Source: Dysgonamonadaceae bacterium (lineage in GTDB: Bacteria; Bacteroidota; Bacteroidia; Bacteroidales; Azobacteroidaceae). Taken from it: a DNA stretch of 64,000 nt. Position 1 is the first letter of the stretch, and every line of letters begins with the position of its first letter. The notes beneath the pieces were generated by a model. It was given only the letters and a program-made list of their open reading frames with translations, was not told where the DNA came from and searched no databases. Shown in pieces: positions 31,110-39,505 of the stretch. The translations under genes were made by a program, and so were the position numbers. The stretch is taken from positions 1 to 64,000 of the forward strand of contig JAISUK010000067.1 in the NCBI GenBank assembly GCA_031272075.1, given 5' to 3'.

Positions 31110-32126
31110 TCAATTTGCAGAATATCTCTTATTCATTGCCTGATTGGCGCAGATGGCGACCATCTTGTAAATATCGTCGACGGAACATCCTCTGGATAGG
31201 TCGTTTACGGGTGCGGCCATTCCTTGCAGAATAGGGCCGATGGCTTCAGCGCCGGCAAGTCTTTGCACTAATTTGTATGCGATATTGCCACATTCGAGGT
31301 TGGGAAATATCAATACATTTGCACTTCCTGCGACCGGACTTCCGGGGGCTTTGGAAGAAGCGACCGACGGGACAATGGCGGCGTCGGCCTGCAATTCGCC
31401 GTCGATTTGTAATCCCGGATCCGTTTCTTTGGCAATTCGGGTGGCTTCGATGACTTTGTCGCACAGTTCGTGTGTGGCGCTTCCTTTGGTAGAAAAACTC
31501 AACATGGCGATTTTGGGTTCTATTCCGGCGAGCGCGCGTGTGGTCTGCGCTGTGGCCAAAGCAATTCCGGCCAATTCTTGTGCGGTCGGGTTCGGCATGA
31601 CGGCGCAGTCGGCAAAAACGAGAAATCCGTCCTTGCCGTATTGTTTTTTATCGGTAAACATCAGGAAAGCGCCGGAAACGACTGAAATCCCGGGTGAGGT
31701 CTTGATAATCTGCAAAGCAGGACGCAACACATCGCCCGTCGTATTCTGAGCACCGGCAATTTCGCCGTCGGCGTCTCCGTTTTTGATCATCAAGCACCCC
31801 AGGTACAATGGGTTTTCTACCAATCCGGCCGCCTGTTCGGGCGTTAAACCTTTATTTTTCCGCAATTCGTAAAGCAAATCGGCATAGACTTGCTTTTTGG
31901 GATGATTGAGCGGATCGATGATCGTAGTGTTATCGATTTGCCGAAGGCCGTACTGTGAGGCCAACGATTTTATTTTGTCCGGATTTCCCAGTAGAATGAT
32001 GGAGGCGACTCCGTCTGATGCCAGGCGGTCGGCTGCCTTGAGTGTTCGTTCTTCTGTCCCTTCAGGGAGGACGATTCGTTGTTTGTTTGCTTTTGCCCGA
32101 AGGATGATTTCTTGTATTAAATCCAT
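31110..32126 (-). CDS. pta: Phosphate acetyltransferase
   Basis: IVLPEGTEERTLKAADRLASDGVASIILLGNP; C-terminal GPILQGMAAPVNDLSRGCSVDDIY. Confidence 0.96.
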   Translation of the reverse strand: MDLIQEIILRAKANKQRIVLPEGTEERTLKAADRLASDGVASIILLGNPDKIKSLASQYGLRQIDNTTIIDPLNHPKKQVYADLLYELRKNKGLTPEQAAGLVENPLYLGCLMIKNGDADGEIAGAQNTTGDVLRPALQIIKTSPGISVVSGAFLMFTDKKQYGKDGFLVFADCAVMPNPTAQELAGIALATAQTTRALAGIEPKIAMLSFSTKGSATHELCDKVIEATRIAKETDPGLQIDGELQADAAIVPSVASSKAPGSPVAGSANVLIFPNLECGNIAYKLVQRLAGAEAIGPILQGMAAPVNDLSRGCSVDDIYKMVAICANQAMNKRYSAN

Positions 32127-32194
32127 AATGAAAGCGATGATTTATGCTTGTTAGCGGTTATTATTTTGTGCAAAAGTAAGCAAAATATAATAAA

Positions 32195-33391
32195 TTACAC
32201 CCATATAGCGGCTAAATAACTGGAAAAAGGGGTTACCGGACAGAGAGAGAGGTATCCGGATATGATGCGGTTATGCTCAATGATCAACGGGAAATTGGAT
32301 TGCATTTCCTGATGCATTTTAGAAATCATGCCCGGATGTTTGGTAAATTCGATCTGAAAATGTCCTGACGCATCCTCGTTCAGGTAATCGCGGTATAAGG
32401 TATTTGCCAGCCATCCCATGCTGTAACGGAAATTGATTTCCACACAGGGATGAAGCCGAATCTGATTTTTTTCGCGATAAAGCATCATGTCTACGCAGAT
32501 GCAGCCTTTATAGACGGATGCGATGCGGCCTGAGAGAAACCGGATGATGCTTCGTTTGGCATTTTCGAGCAGTGACTCGTCGATGAGTTCGGTAAGAACC
32601 GATCGGATGCGGCTTTGCGAGCAGAGGACATTTCCCCGGTAATTCCCCTTGGTATTGGTCTGAAACAACGAATAGGCCTGGAAGGTGATCGTCCCGTTTT
32701 CGTCAGCATGAAACAGCATCGCAAAATCCGTTTCTTTGTGCAAGGCCTTTTCGAGTGAGACTTCATACTGTCTTTTCAACATGCCTTGCAAGATTTGTCG
32801 TGAAGCGCGATCCAAGATTCCGGCGCGAATCCACAACAATCCTCTCCCGGAAGAAGAATAGGGAGATTTGATCACAAAATCAGCAGGGGCGTTCTGTTGA
32901 AGTTCCATCTCGATTTCTTTGATGTCTTCAAAAAATGAAGGGATGATGTCGGGAGAAATATTCGGAACTTCCGAAATAATGGCTTGCAAACATTGCTGCG
33001 CAGTCCTGCGACTACACAACCGGCGGTATTCTCCGGAATAGGTCGGAATCTTCAAATGCAGGTCGTATCGTTCGTTGATCTTCTTGAAGAAATGAATGCT
33101 TTGCGGTGAATTGCCCCATAACGACACTTCCATGTTATATGTCATTCGGTTCCCTTCCAGAAATTCTTTTTCCGAAACAGAGGCAGGAAGTGAAGGAAAA
33201 TGTCCATAAACCAAAGATTTAAATGATTCGTCCAACGGCTCTTTGACCAATACGCAATCGTCGGGAGCGGAATACCATGCAGGCAGGAATCCCAAATCCA
33301 TTTGCATTTTCATCGGATTCACCGGCAAAGTGTAGTAAGGAGAATCATTCAAGACTGCCGTCTCGTGTCCCGGATTAAAATAGTGTAACAT
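32195..33391 (-). CDS. Uncharacterised ATP-grasp-like protein
   Basis: Start MLHYFNPGHETAVLND; ATP-grasp-like DFVIKSPYSSSGRGLLW and HPCVEINFRYSMG; 14 nt downstream of agmatine deiminase. Confidence 0.65.
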   Translation of the reverse strand: MLHYFNPGHETAVLNDSPYYTLPVNPMKMQMDLGFLPAWYSAPDDCVLVKEPLDESFKSLVYGHFPSLPASVSEKEFLEGNRMTYNMEVSLWGNSPQSIHFFKKINERYDLHLKIPTYSGEYRRLCSRRTAQQCLQAIISEVPNISPDIIPSFFEDIKEIEMELQQNAPADFVIKSPYSSSGRGLLWIRAGILDRASRQILQGMLKRQYEVSLEKALHKETDFAMLFHADENGTITFQAYSLFQTNTKGNYRGNVLCSQSRIRSVLTELIDESLLENAKRSIIRFLSGRIASVYKGCICVDMMLYREKNQIRLHPCVEINFRYSMGWLANTLYRDYLNEDASGHFQIEFTKHPGMISKMHQEMQSNFPLIIEHNRIISGYLSLCPVTPFSSYLAAIWV

Positions 33392-33405
33392 TGCGCGTTG
33401 GGGAT

Positions 33406-34464
33406 TTAGAGAAACTTTTCCGGGAATTGCATGGTCACGCAATGCAGCGAACCGTGTTGCCGAATCAGCGGTAAGCAATCGATGCCGATGATCGAACGGT
33501 CGGGAAAGGCCTTCTGCAGCCGGTCGCGGGCAATCGCGTCTTTTGGGGACTGATAGAAAGGGAGTAATACGGCGTCATTGATTATCAGAAAATTGGCATA
33601 AGTTGCAGGTAAACGTTCTCCGTTGAAGACAACCGCATCTGCCATGGGCAACGGAATGAGGCGGTAGGGCTTCCCCTGCTGCGCAGTGAATTGCGACAAC
33701 TCTTTTTCCATCAGGGAAAAGTCTTCGTAATGGGCATCGTTTTTATCTTCGCAACTGACATACGCAATGGTGTCCGGATCACAAAAACGGGCAAGGGTGT
33801 CGATGTGTCCGTCGGTGTCGTCTCCTTGCAGCAATCCGTGATGGAGCCACAACACCCGTTTTGCCCCGAATATCAATTGCAGATAATCGGAAATTTCCGT
33901 CAGGTCGCGATAAGCGTTGCGGTTGGGCGACAGCAGGCATCGCGATGTTGTCAAGAGTGTGCCGCATCCGTCATTCTCAATGCTCCCACCTTCCAGGACG
34001 CAGTGCATCATGTTTTTATAACCTACTTCCGGACGAAAAGCGTTACGCTCGTAGAGATTTCGAGTGATCTGGTTGTCGTGATTTGCAGCGAATTTCAATC
34101 CCCAACCATTGAAAGCAAAGTCGTACAAATATGGTTTACCGTCGGCAATTACGGAAATAGCTCCGTGATCGCGCGCCCAGGTATCGTTTACAGGCATTTC
34201 TCTAAACACGACATTCGCAGGATCGAAAGGCGCCAGCGCCTCAGTGACATCACGCTTATTCCGGCAAACAACCAGCAATTTTTCCCGTTTGAGGATCTCG
34301 CGGGCGATGGCTACGTAGCAAGCCGTCACTGCTTCCAACTGGTCGTTCCAGTCGGTAGCGGCATCAGGCCATGTCAATAGTACTCCGCTCTGGCGTTGCC
34401 ATTCTGCGGGAAATATGATCTGCGGTTGATTTGCGTTCATTCTGCCGGAGGCAGGAATTATCAT
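33406..34464 (-). CDS. Agmatine deiminase
   Basis: PAEWQRQSGVLLTWPDAATDW; NDTWARDHGAISV; VLEGGSIENDGCGTLLTTSRCLL; catalytic Cys in GSLHCVTMQFP. Confidence 0.93.
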   Translation of the reverse strand: MIIPASGRMNANQPQIIFPAEWQRQSGVLLTWPDAATDWNDQLEAVTACYVAIAREILKREKLLVVCRNKRDVTEALAPFDPANVVFREMPVNDTWARDHGAISVIADGKPYLYDFAFNGWGLKFAANHDNQITRNLYERNAFRPEVGYKNMMHCVLEGGSIENDGCGTLLTTSRCLLSPNRNAYRDLTEISDYLQLIFGAKRVLWLHHGLLQGDDTDGHIDTLARFCDPDTIAYVSCEDKNDAHYEDFSLMEKELSQFTAQQGKPYRLIPLPMADAVVFNGERLPATYANFLIINDAVLLPFYQSPKDAIARDRLQKAFPDRSIIGIDCLPLIRQHGSLHCVTMQFPEKFL

Positions 34465-34931
34465 TTGTCTTTTTCTACTGTTCCTTTGATACGAAGTTCC
34501 AACATGGCAGGCTTCCCGCTTGATTCGACCGTAATGGTTTTATCAAACGGCCCGATACGTCCGGGCGTATTGTATGTCGCTTTTACATAGCCGCTTTTTC
34601 CGGGGTTAATCGGCTCTTTCGTCCAGTCGGGCGTCGTGCAGCCGCAAGAAACATGCACTGTATAGATGATCAGGGGAGAATCGCTGTTGTTAGTAAGCTT
34701 GAAAATGGTACTGGCCGTTTGGTCGCTTTCTTTAATTTTGCCGAAATCATGAACCATTTTGTTGACGGTGATTGTACTTTTTTCCTGATCCTGAGCATTT
34801 AAGTTCAGTTTTTTCGTTTGCGGCACGACAGGGGCTTGCGCCGTAAGATTGAGGCTCGCAAAAAAGAATGTCGCGAGTAAAAATCGTGACAATGAGATAA
34901 ATCCGAAATTTTTCTTATCCATCGCTATCAT
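34461..34931 (-). CDS. DUF1573 domain-containing protein
   Basis: VHDFGKIKESDQTASTIFKLTNNSDSPLIIYTVHVSCGCTTPDWTKEPINPGKSGYVKATYNTPGRIGPFDKTITV; ATGA overlap with agmatine deiminase. Confidence 0.93.
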   Translation of the reverse strand: MIAMDKKNFGFISLSRFLLATFFFASLNLTAQAPVVPQTKKLNLNAQDQEKSTITVNKMVHDFGKIKESDQTASTIFKLTNNSDSPLIIYTVHVSCGCTTPDWTKEPINPGKSGYVKATYNTPGRIGPFDKTITVESSGKPAMLELRIKGTVEKDK

Positions 34932-35076
34932 AGTTCTTATGTTGAAAAAAAATAAAAATTCGGGCGCAAGTTACGATTTTTTTAGATTCAAAAAAATATA
35001 CTACTTTTGTAGTATGCCGTCTGAATTGTAGAATTGGCCTAAAAAAGAATTATTTAGGAAATTATAACATTACTTA

Positions 35077-36345
35077 ATGAATGAACAACGACATATCGAG
35101 AGACGAACCTTCCTGAAAGCGGGCTTGCTTTCTGGGATTTCACTGACGATTATTCCACGGCGACTGCTTGGTGGGCCGGGATTTATCGCTCCGAGCGACG
35201 AGATTACCAAAGGGGTGGTTGGTGTCGGTTCGATGGGTTTTGCACATCTTTCCTATATCGGCAGAACGCTCGCGGTTTGCGATGTCGATTCCGTCCATTT
35301 GACCAATGCCCATTCCAGATGTCCAAGCGGAGCAAAGGCTTATCACGATTACCGTGAACTGTTGCTCGATTCCGGGATCGATGTCGTTCATATCGCTACG
35401 CCGCCCCATTGGCATGGCATCATGGCGGTGGATGCTGCGAAAGCGGGTAAAGATGTATGGTGCGAATGTCCGATGACGCGAACCGTCGGGGAGGGCATCC
35501 GCGTGAAAGAGGCCATGGCGCGTTACGGCGCTATTTTCCGGTTGAACACGGCTTGCCGCTACGAGGGATTGTTGTATGGAATGAATATTCCCGTAAAACC
35601 GATAAAGAAACTGGTAGAAAACGGATTGCTAGGCTGGCCTTTGAAAGTGACCATCAATGCCGCCACCGGGTTTGACTGGAAATCCTATTGGGTCGGAAAG
35701 ACAAATTTGAAGACCGAACCCGTGCCGGAAAACTTGAATTATGATTTATGGCTGGGGCCGGCGCCATATAAGCCTTACAATAGCCATCGCGTTCATAATA
35801 CTTTCCGCGGCTATTGGGATTACAGCGGCGGAGGAATTGGTGAGGTGGGACAACAATACCTCGATCCGGTTCAATATATACTGGGCAAAGATGAGGACAG
35901 TCCGGTACGGATCGATGTCGATGCGCCCCAGCAGCATTGGGATGCTTGCGGAAGCTGGAAGCGTGTGGAAATGACCTACGACGACGGCTGTAAAATCATC
36001 CTTGACGGCGAAAACAAGGATACTTCCGCCGCGTATATCGAAGGCCCGAATGGAAAATTGTTTCCTGGACTTCGCTCTAACATCCCGCAATTGGATCGTG
36101 TTTTGGCAGCATTCCCGGATCCTGAATCGCAATTCACCGATTTCCATCAGGCGGTGCGGAATCGTCGGTTGTTTGCTTTGAATGAACGGAACGGATTCCG
36201 TTCCTGTACCCTGGCAAATTTGGCGATCATTGCTGTTCGACTGGGACGTTCGCTGGATTTTGATCCGCTGAAATTGGAGTTTGTCAATGACGAGGCCGCC
36301 AATCATTTGCTGTCTCAACCAATGAGGGCTCCATGGACAATATAA
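35077..36345 (+). CDS. Gfo/Idh/MocA family oxidoreductase (exported)
   Basis: RRTFLKAGLLSG signal; VVGVGSMG; HIATPPHWHGIMAVDAAKAGKDVWCECPMT. Confidence 0.9.
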   Translation: MNEQRHIERRTFLKAGLLSGISLTIIPRRLLGGPGFIAPSDEITKGVVGVGSMGFAHLSYIGRTLAVCDVDSVHLTNAHSRCPSGAKAYHDYRELLLDSGIDVVHIATPPHWHGIMAVDAAKAGKDVWCECPMTRTVGEGIRVKEAMARYGAIFRLNTACRYEGLLYGMNIPVKPIKKLVENGLLGWPLKVTINAATGFDWKSYWVGKTNLKTEPVPENLNYDLWLGPAPYKPYNSHRVHNTFRGYWDYSGGGIGEVGQQYLDPVQYILGKDEDSPVRIDVDAPQQHWDACGSWKRVEMTYDDGCKIILDGENKDTSAAYIEGPNGKLFPGLRSNIPQLDRVLAAFPDPESQFTDFHQAVRNRRLFALNERNGFRSCTLANLAIIAVRLGRSLDFDPLKLEFVNDEAANHLLSQPMRAPWTI

Positions 36346-36357
36346 ATTGAGACGAGT

Positions 36358-38949
36358 ATGACTGCGAAACGCTTCTTTTATACATTCGTTGCATGCCTTG
36401 GGTTTTTCCTGTGCTTCGTATTGAAAGCGCAGGACAGGGATTCTTTGGAAACCCGCATACCTACGGCTGCCGACCTTTGCCGGTCGCTCGACACCCTGTC
36501 GCAAAAAGAGCAAAAGCGGGCTGTTTTGACTCAATTGCAATATCTCGCAGGCGAAGAATCGGTCGAAACCGTCAGCGCCTATTTGTCCGATCCGGAATTG
36601 TGCGACCCGGCGGTTCGTATCCTGAACCGCATCAATTCGGAAGCTGCCAATCAAGCCATGCTAAACGCATTGCCCAACGCCGACACGACCTGCCTGATTG
36701 CGTTGGTGCAAGGCCTCGGACAGAATAGATACAGCAAGGCGCTTCCCGCAATCTCAGCTTTGGCAGGAAGTGCAAACCCGATATTGCAAAAAGCAGTCTT
36801 GTTTGCAATGTCAGAAATTGCATTACCGGATTCGGAGAAAATCCTTGAAAGCGCAGCTGTGAAAGCCGGATACGGCTATGATCGCACCAATGCTGCCGAC
36901 GCCTATTTTAACTGGCTGGAAAATCTATATAATAAAGGTGAACAACGGTTGGTGGGAAAGAAAACCGGTTATCTGGTTAAAATCTTGAAAACGCCCCAAC
37001 AGACACCTGCTAAATGTTTCGCTTTGAGACTGTTTTCACTCGCCTCGGAAGAAAAAGCCGTTCCGGAAATCTTCAAGGCATTGGATGACAAGGACGAGCG
37101 GTACCGCGGCGCAGCATTGCTTTGCTTCGAAAACAGCCGGTCACCAAAAATCACGAAAGAACTACTGAAGAAGGTCAAGACGGCTGTGCCCGAAATGAAA
37201 GTCCAAATCATCCATTTCTTGGAACATACCAACGATTCAGCGCTCTTTTCCGCCCTGTTGGAATTGCTGACCGCCAAGGATGAGTCAGTGGTGGAGGCTG
37301 CCATTGAAGCGGCAGGAAAATCAGAAAAAACACAGGCGGTTGCTCCGATTATCAAGGCGATGAATCAAGTCAATACACCAGCAGTTGTAAAAACAGGAAA
37401 AGCCGCGTTGCTTTCGCTGGGATCCCAAACGGTGGTGAAAACATTCGCTGAAGCCGTCCCGAAATCAGTGCCTGAAGTGAAAATCGCTCTGCTGGAAATA
37501 CTTGCCGAAAAGAGAGCGTCCCCTTTCAGTGCGGTGGTCTTTGAATCTGCCCGAAATGATACGGGATTGGTGCGTAAAACGGCGTATACCGCACTGAAGA
37601 ATGTGGTGCGGGAAGCCGACATGGACACCTTGGCGGCTTGTTTGGAATTGTTGTCGGACACAAGTGAGATCAATGCCGTTCAGGATGCACTGTATGCAGC
37701 GATAAAAGTGGATAACAATCTCGACAGACAGCGCGACCGTTTGCTTGGCTTGATGGACGGGGTTGAGCGCAAGGAATTATTTTTCCGTCCATTGGCTTTT
37801 GTGGGCGCTCAAAGCATGCTGCCTGCGATCTGCGATTCGTTGAAGAGCAACGACCCTGCGATACGCAAAATGGCTGCCGATGCCTTAATCAACTGGAATG
37901 GACAGGAAGTGATACCGTTATTGTTCGCAATGGCCAAATCCGCAACGCCCGACACTACGCTTGATGAAATATTGATGAGTTGCGTCAATAAAATCAAGGA
38001 TTCGGACTTCAACAATGTGCAGAAATTATTGCTGTTCCGGAAAGCCAATGAGTTTGCCATGAAGTCCAAACAGCGGCGCGTCATCCTGGAATATATCGGA
38101 GAGACAGGCCTCTATACGGGATTGATGACGGTGGTAAAATATCTGGATGATTTAAGTCAAGAAGTACGACAGACGGCCTTGAACGTAGCCCTGTCTATGG
38201 TATTTGACCGGAACGAATACGGCGATAAAAAAATCAAAACACTGCTCGAAAAAGCAATCCGGGCAGCAACAGATCCGGAAATGAAATTTAGACAAAATAC
38301 GCTGTTGGAATTTTTTGATTCGTTGCCTGACGATCATGGATTCGTATCTTTGCTCAACGGGAAAGATTTGTCCGGATGGAAAGGTGCAGTGGAAAATCCG
38401 ATCGCACGCTCCAGGATGAACCCTTCCATGTTGGCTGAAAAGCAAAAGAAGGCCAATGATATCATGTATCATGAATGGAAAATTGAAAACGGATCGCTTG
38501 TTTATACCGGACTTGGCACCCATACGATCTGTTCCGAAAAACTCTACGGCGACTTTGAACTCTACATCGACTGGAAAATGACTCCTCGGAGTGAGGCGGG
38601 CATTTATTTGAGGGGATCGCCGCAGGTGAAGATACAAGGCGCTGCGTCTGCAACGGGAGAAACTGCCGTCGGCTCCGGGGGATTGTCGAATAACAAACAA
38701 TACCCGAATGTGCCGCTGGTTGTCGCTGATAATCCTTTGAATGAGTGGAATACGTTTTATATCCGTATGATTGGAGAAACGGTAACCGTTTATCTGAACG
38801 GACAATTGGTGACCGATCAAGTGGTCATGGAGAATTACTGGGACAGGAAACAGCCGATTTTTCCATTCGGACAGCTGGAATTACATGCCCGCGGTAACCG
38901 CGTGGAATATCGGGATATTTACATCAAAGAAATCCCTCGTACGGAATAA
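36358..38949 (+). CDS. HEAT-repeat protein with C-terminal DUF1080 (3-keto-disaccharide hydrolase-like) domain
   Basis: Many HEAT-like repeats; C-terminus GFVSLLNGKDLSGWKG...DFELYIDWKMTPRSEAGIYLRGSPQVKIQG...ELHARGNRVEYRDIYIKEI. Confidence 0.88.
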   Translation: MTAKRFFYTFVACLGFFLCFVLKAQDRDSLETRIPTAADLCRSLDTLSQKEQKRAVLTQLQYLAGEESVETVSAYLSDPELCDPAVRILNRINSEAANQAMLNALPNADTTCLIALVQGLGQNRYSKALPAISALAGSANPILQKAVLFAMSEIALPDSEKILESAAVKAGYGYDRTNAADAYFNWLENLYNKGEQRLVGKKTGYLVKILKTPQQTPAKCFALRLFSLASEEKAVPEIFKALDDKDERYRGAALLCFENSRSPKITKELLKKVKTAVPEMKVQIIHFLEHTNDSALFSALLELLTAKDESVVEAAIEAAGKSEKTQAVAPIIKAMNQVNTPAVVKTGKAALLSLGSQTVVKTFAEAVPKSVPEVKIALLEILAEKRASPFSAVVFESARNDTGLVRKTAYTALKNVVREADMDTLAACLELLSDTSEINAVQDALYAAIKVDNNLDRQRDRLLGLMDGVERKELFFRPLAFVGAQSMLPAICDSLKSNDPAIRKMAADALINWNGQEVIPLLFAMAKSATPDTTLDEILMSCVNKIKDSDFNNVQKLLLFRKANEFAMKSKQRRVILEYIGETGLYTGLMTVVKYLDDLSQEVRQTALNVALSMVFDRNEYGDKKIKTLLEKAIRAATDPEMKFRQNTLLEFFDSLPDDHGFVSLLNGKDLSGWKGAVENPIARSRMNPSMLAEKQKKANDIMYHEWKIENGSLVYTGLGTHTICSEKLYGDFELYIDWKMTPRSEAGIYLRGSPQVKIQGAASATGETAVGSGGLSNNKQYPNVPLVVADNPLNEWNTFYIRMIGETVTVYLNGQLVTDQVVMENYWDRKQPIFPFGQLELHARGNRVEYRDIYIKEIPRTE

Positions 38950-38998
38950 GTGCCGTGCGAGAAAAAATAAATTTATTAATCATAAAAATTAAGTTATC

Positions 38999-39394
38999 AT
39001 GAAAAAGATTGCAACTAATTGTGTTTTAAGTGTATTGATGGTCTTGTTTTTCGCTTGCGGCGGAGAAAAGAAAAAGGTTGAAGCGCCTGTAACAAACGCT
39101 GCTACCGAAGAGTTGAAAAAAGACACCACGGCAGCGCAACCCGTTGACGCCGAAACAGCGCTGGCGGCATACGAAAAATATGTCACAGGCTTTGTCGATG
39201 TCATAAAAAAAATGAAAGCCGGCGATACGAAAGTAATTCCCGAATATTCCAATTATTCGCAGCAATTACAACAACAGTCGGCCGACATGGCGCGTTATCA
39301 GATTGATTTTTCGCCTGCGCAGCTCAAACGCTGGGAAAAGGCAAAAGCCAAATTGGAAGAGGCGCTCAAATCATTGGACACAAAAAAGAAATGA
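38999..39394 (+). CDS. Small lipoprotein
   Basis: MKKIATNCVLSVLMVLFFACGGEKKKVEAP lipobox; helical body. Confidence 0.65.
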   Translation: MKKIATNCVLSVLMVLFFACGGEKKKVEAPVTNAATEELKKDTTAAQPVDAETALAAYEKYVTGFVDVIKKMKAGDTKVIPEYSNYSQQLQQQSADMARYQIDFSPAQLKRWEKAKAKLEEALKSLDTKKK

Positions 39395-39505
39395 TTGAGT
39401 AACTGCGAATTGCGAATTATGTTTCCACTTTCCGCTTCCATATTTCAACTTTTTATTACTTTTGTTGCCGATTAGCGAGATTGATAAATAAAACGAATCA
39501 CATCT

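Noticed and set aside
35746-36654. 302-aa minus-strand ORF spanning Gfo/Idh and HEAT gene junction
   Set aside because: Overlaps two supported plus-strand genes; no recognised motifs.
39403-39420. GCGAATTGCGAATT short tandem motif after small lipoprotein gene
   Set aside because: Only about two units; common intergenic low-complexity motif, too weak to interpret.
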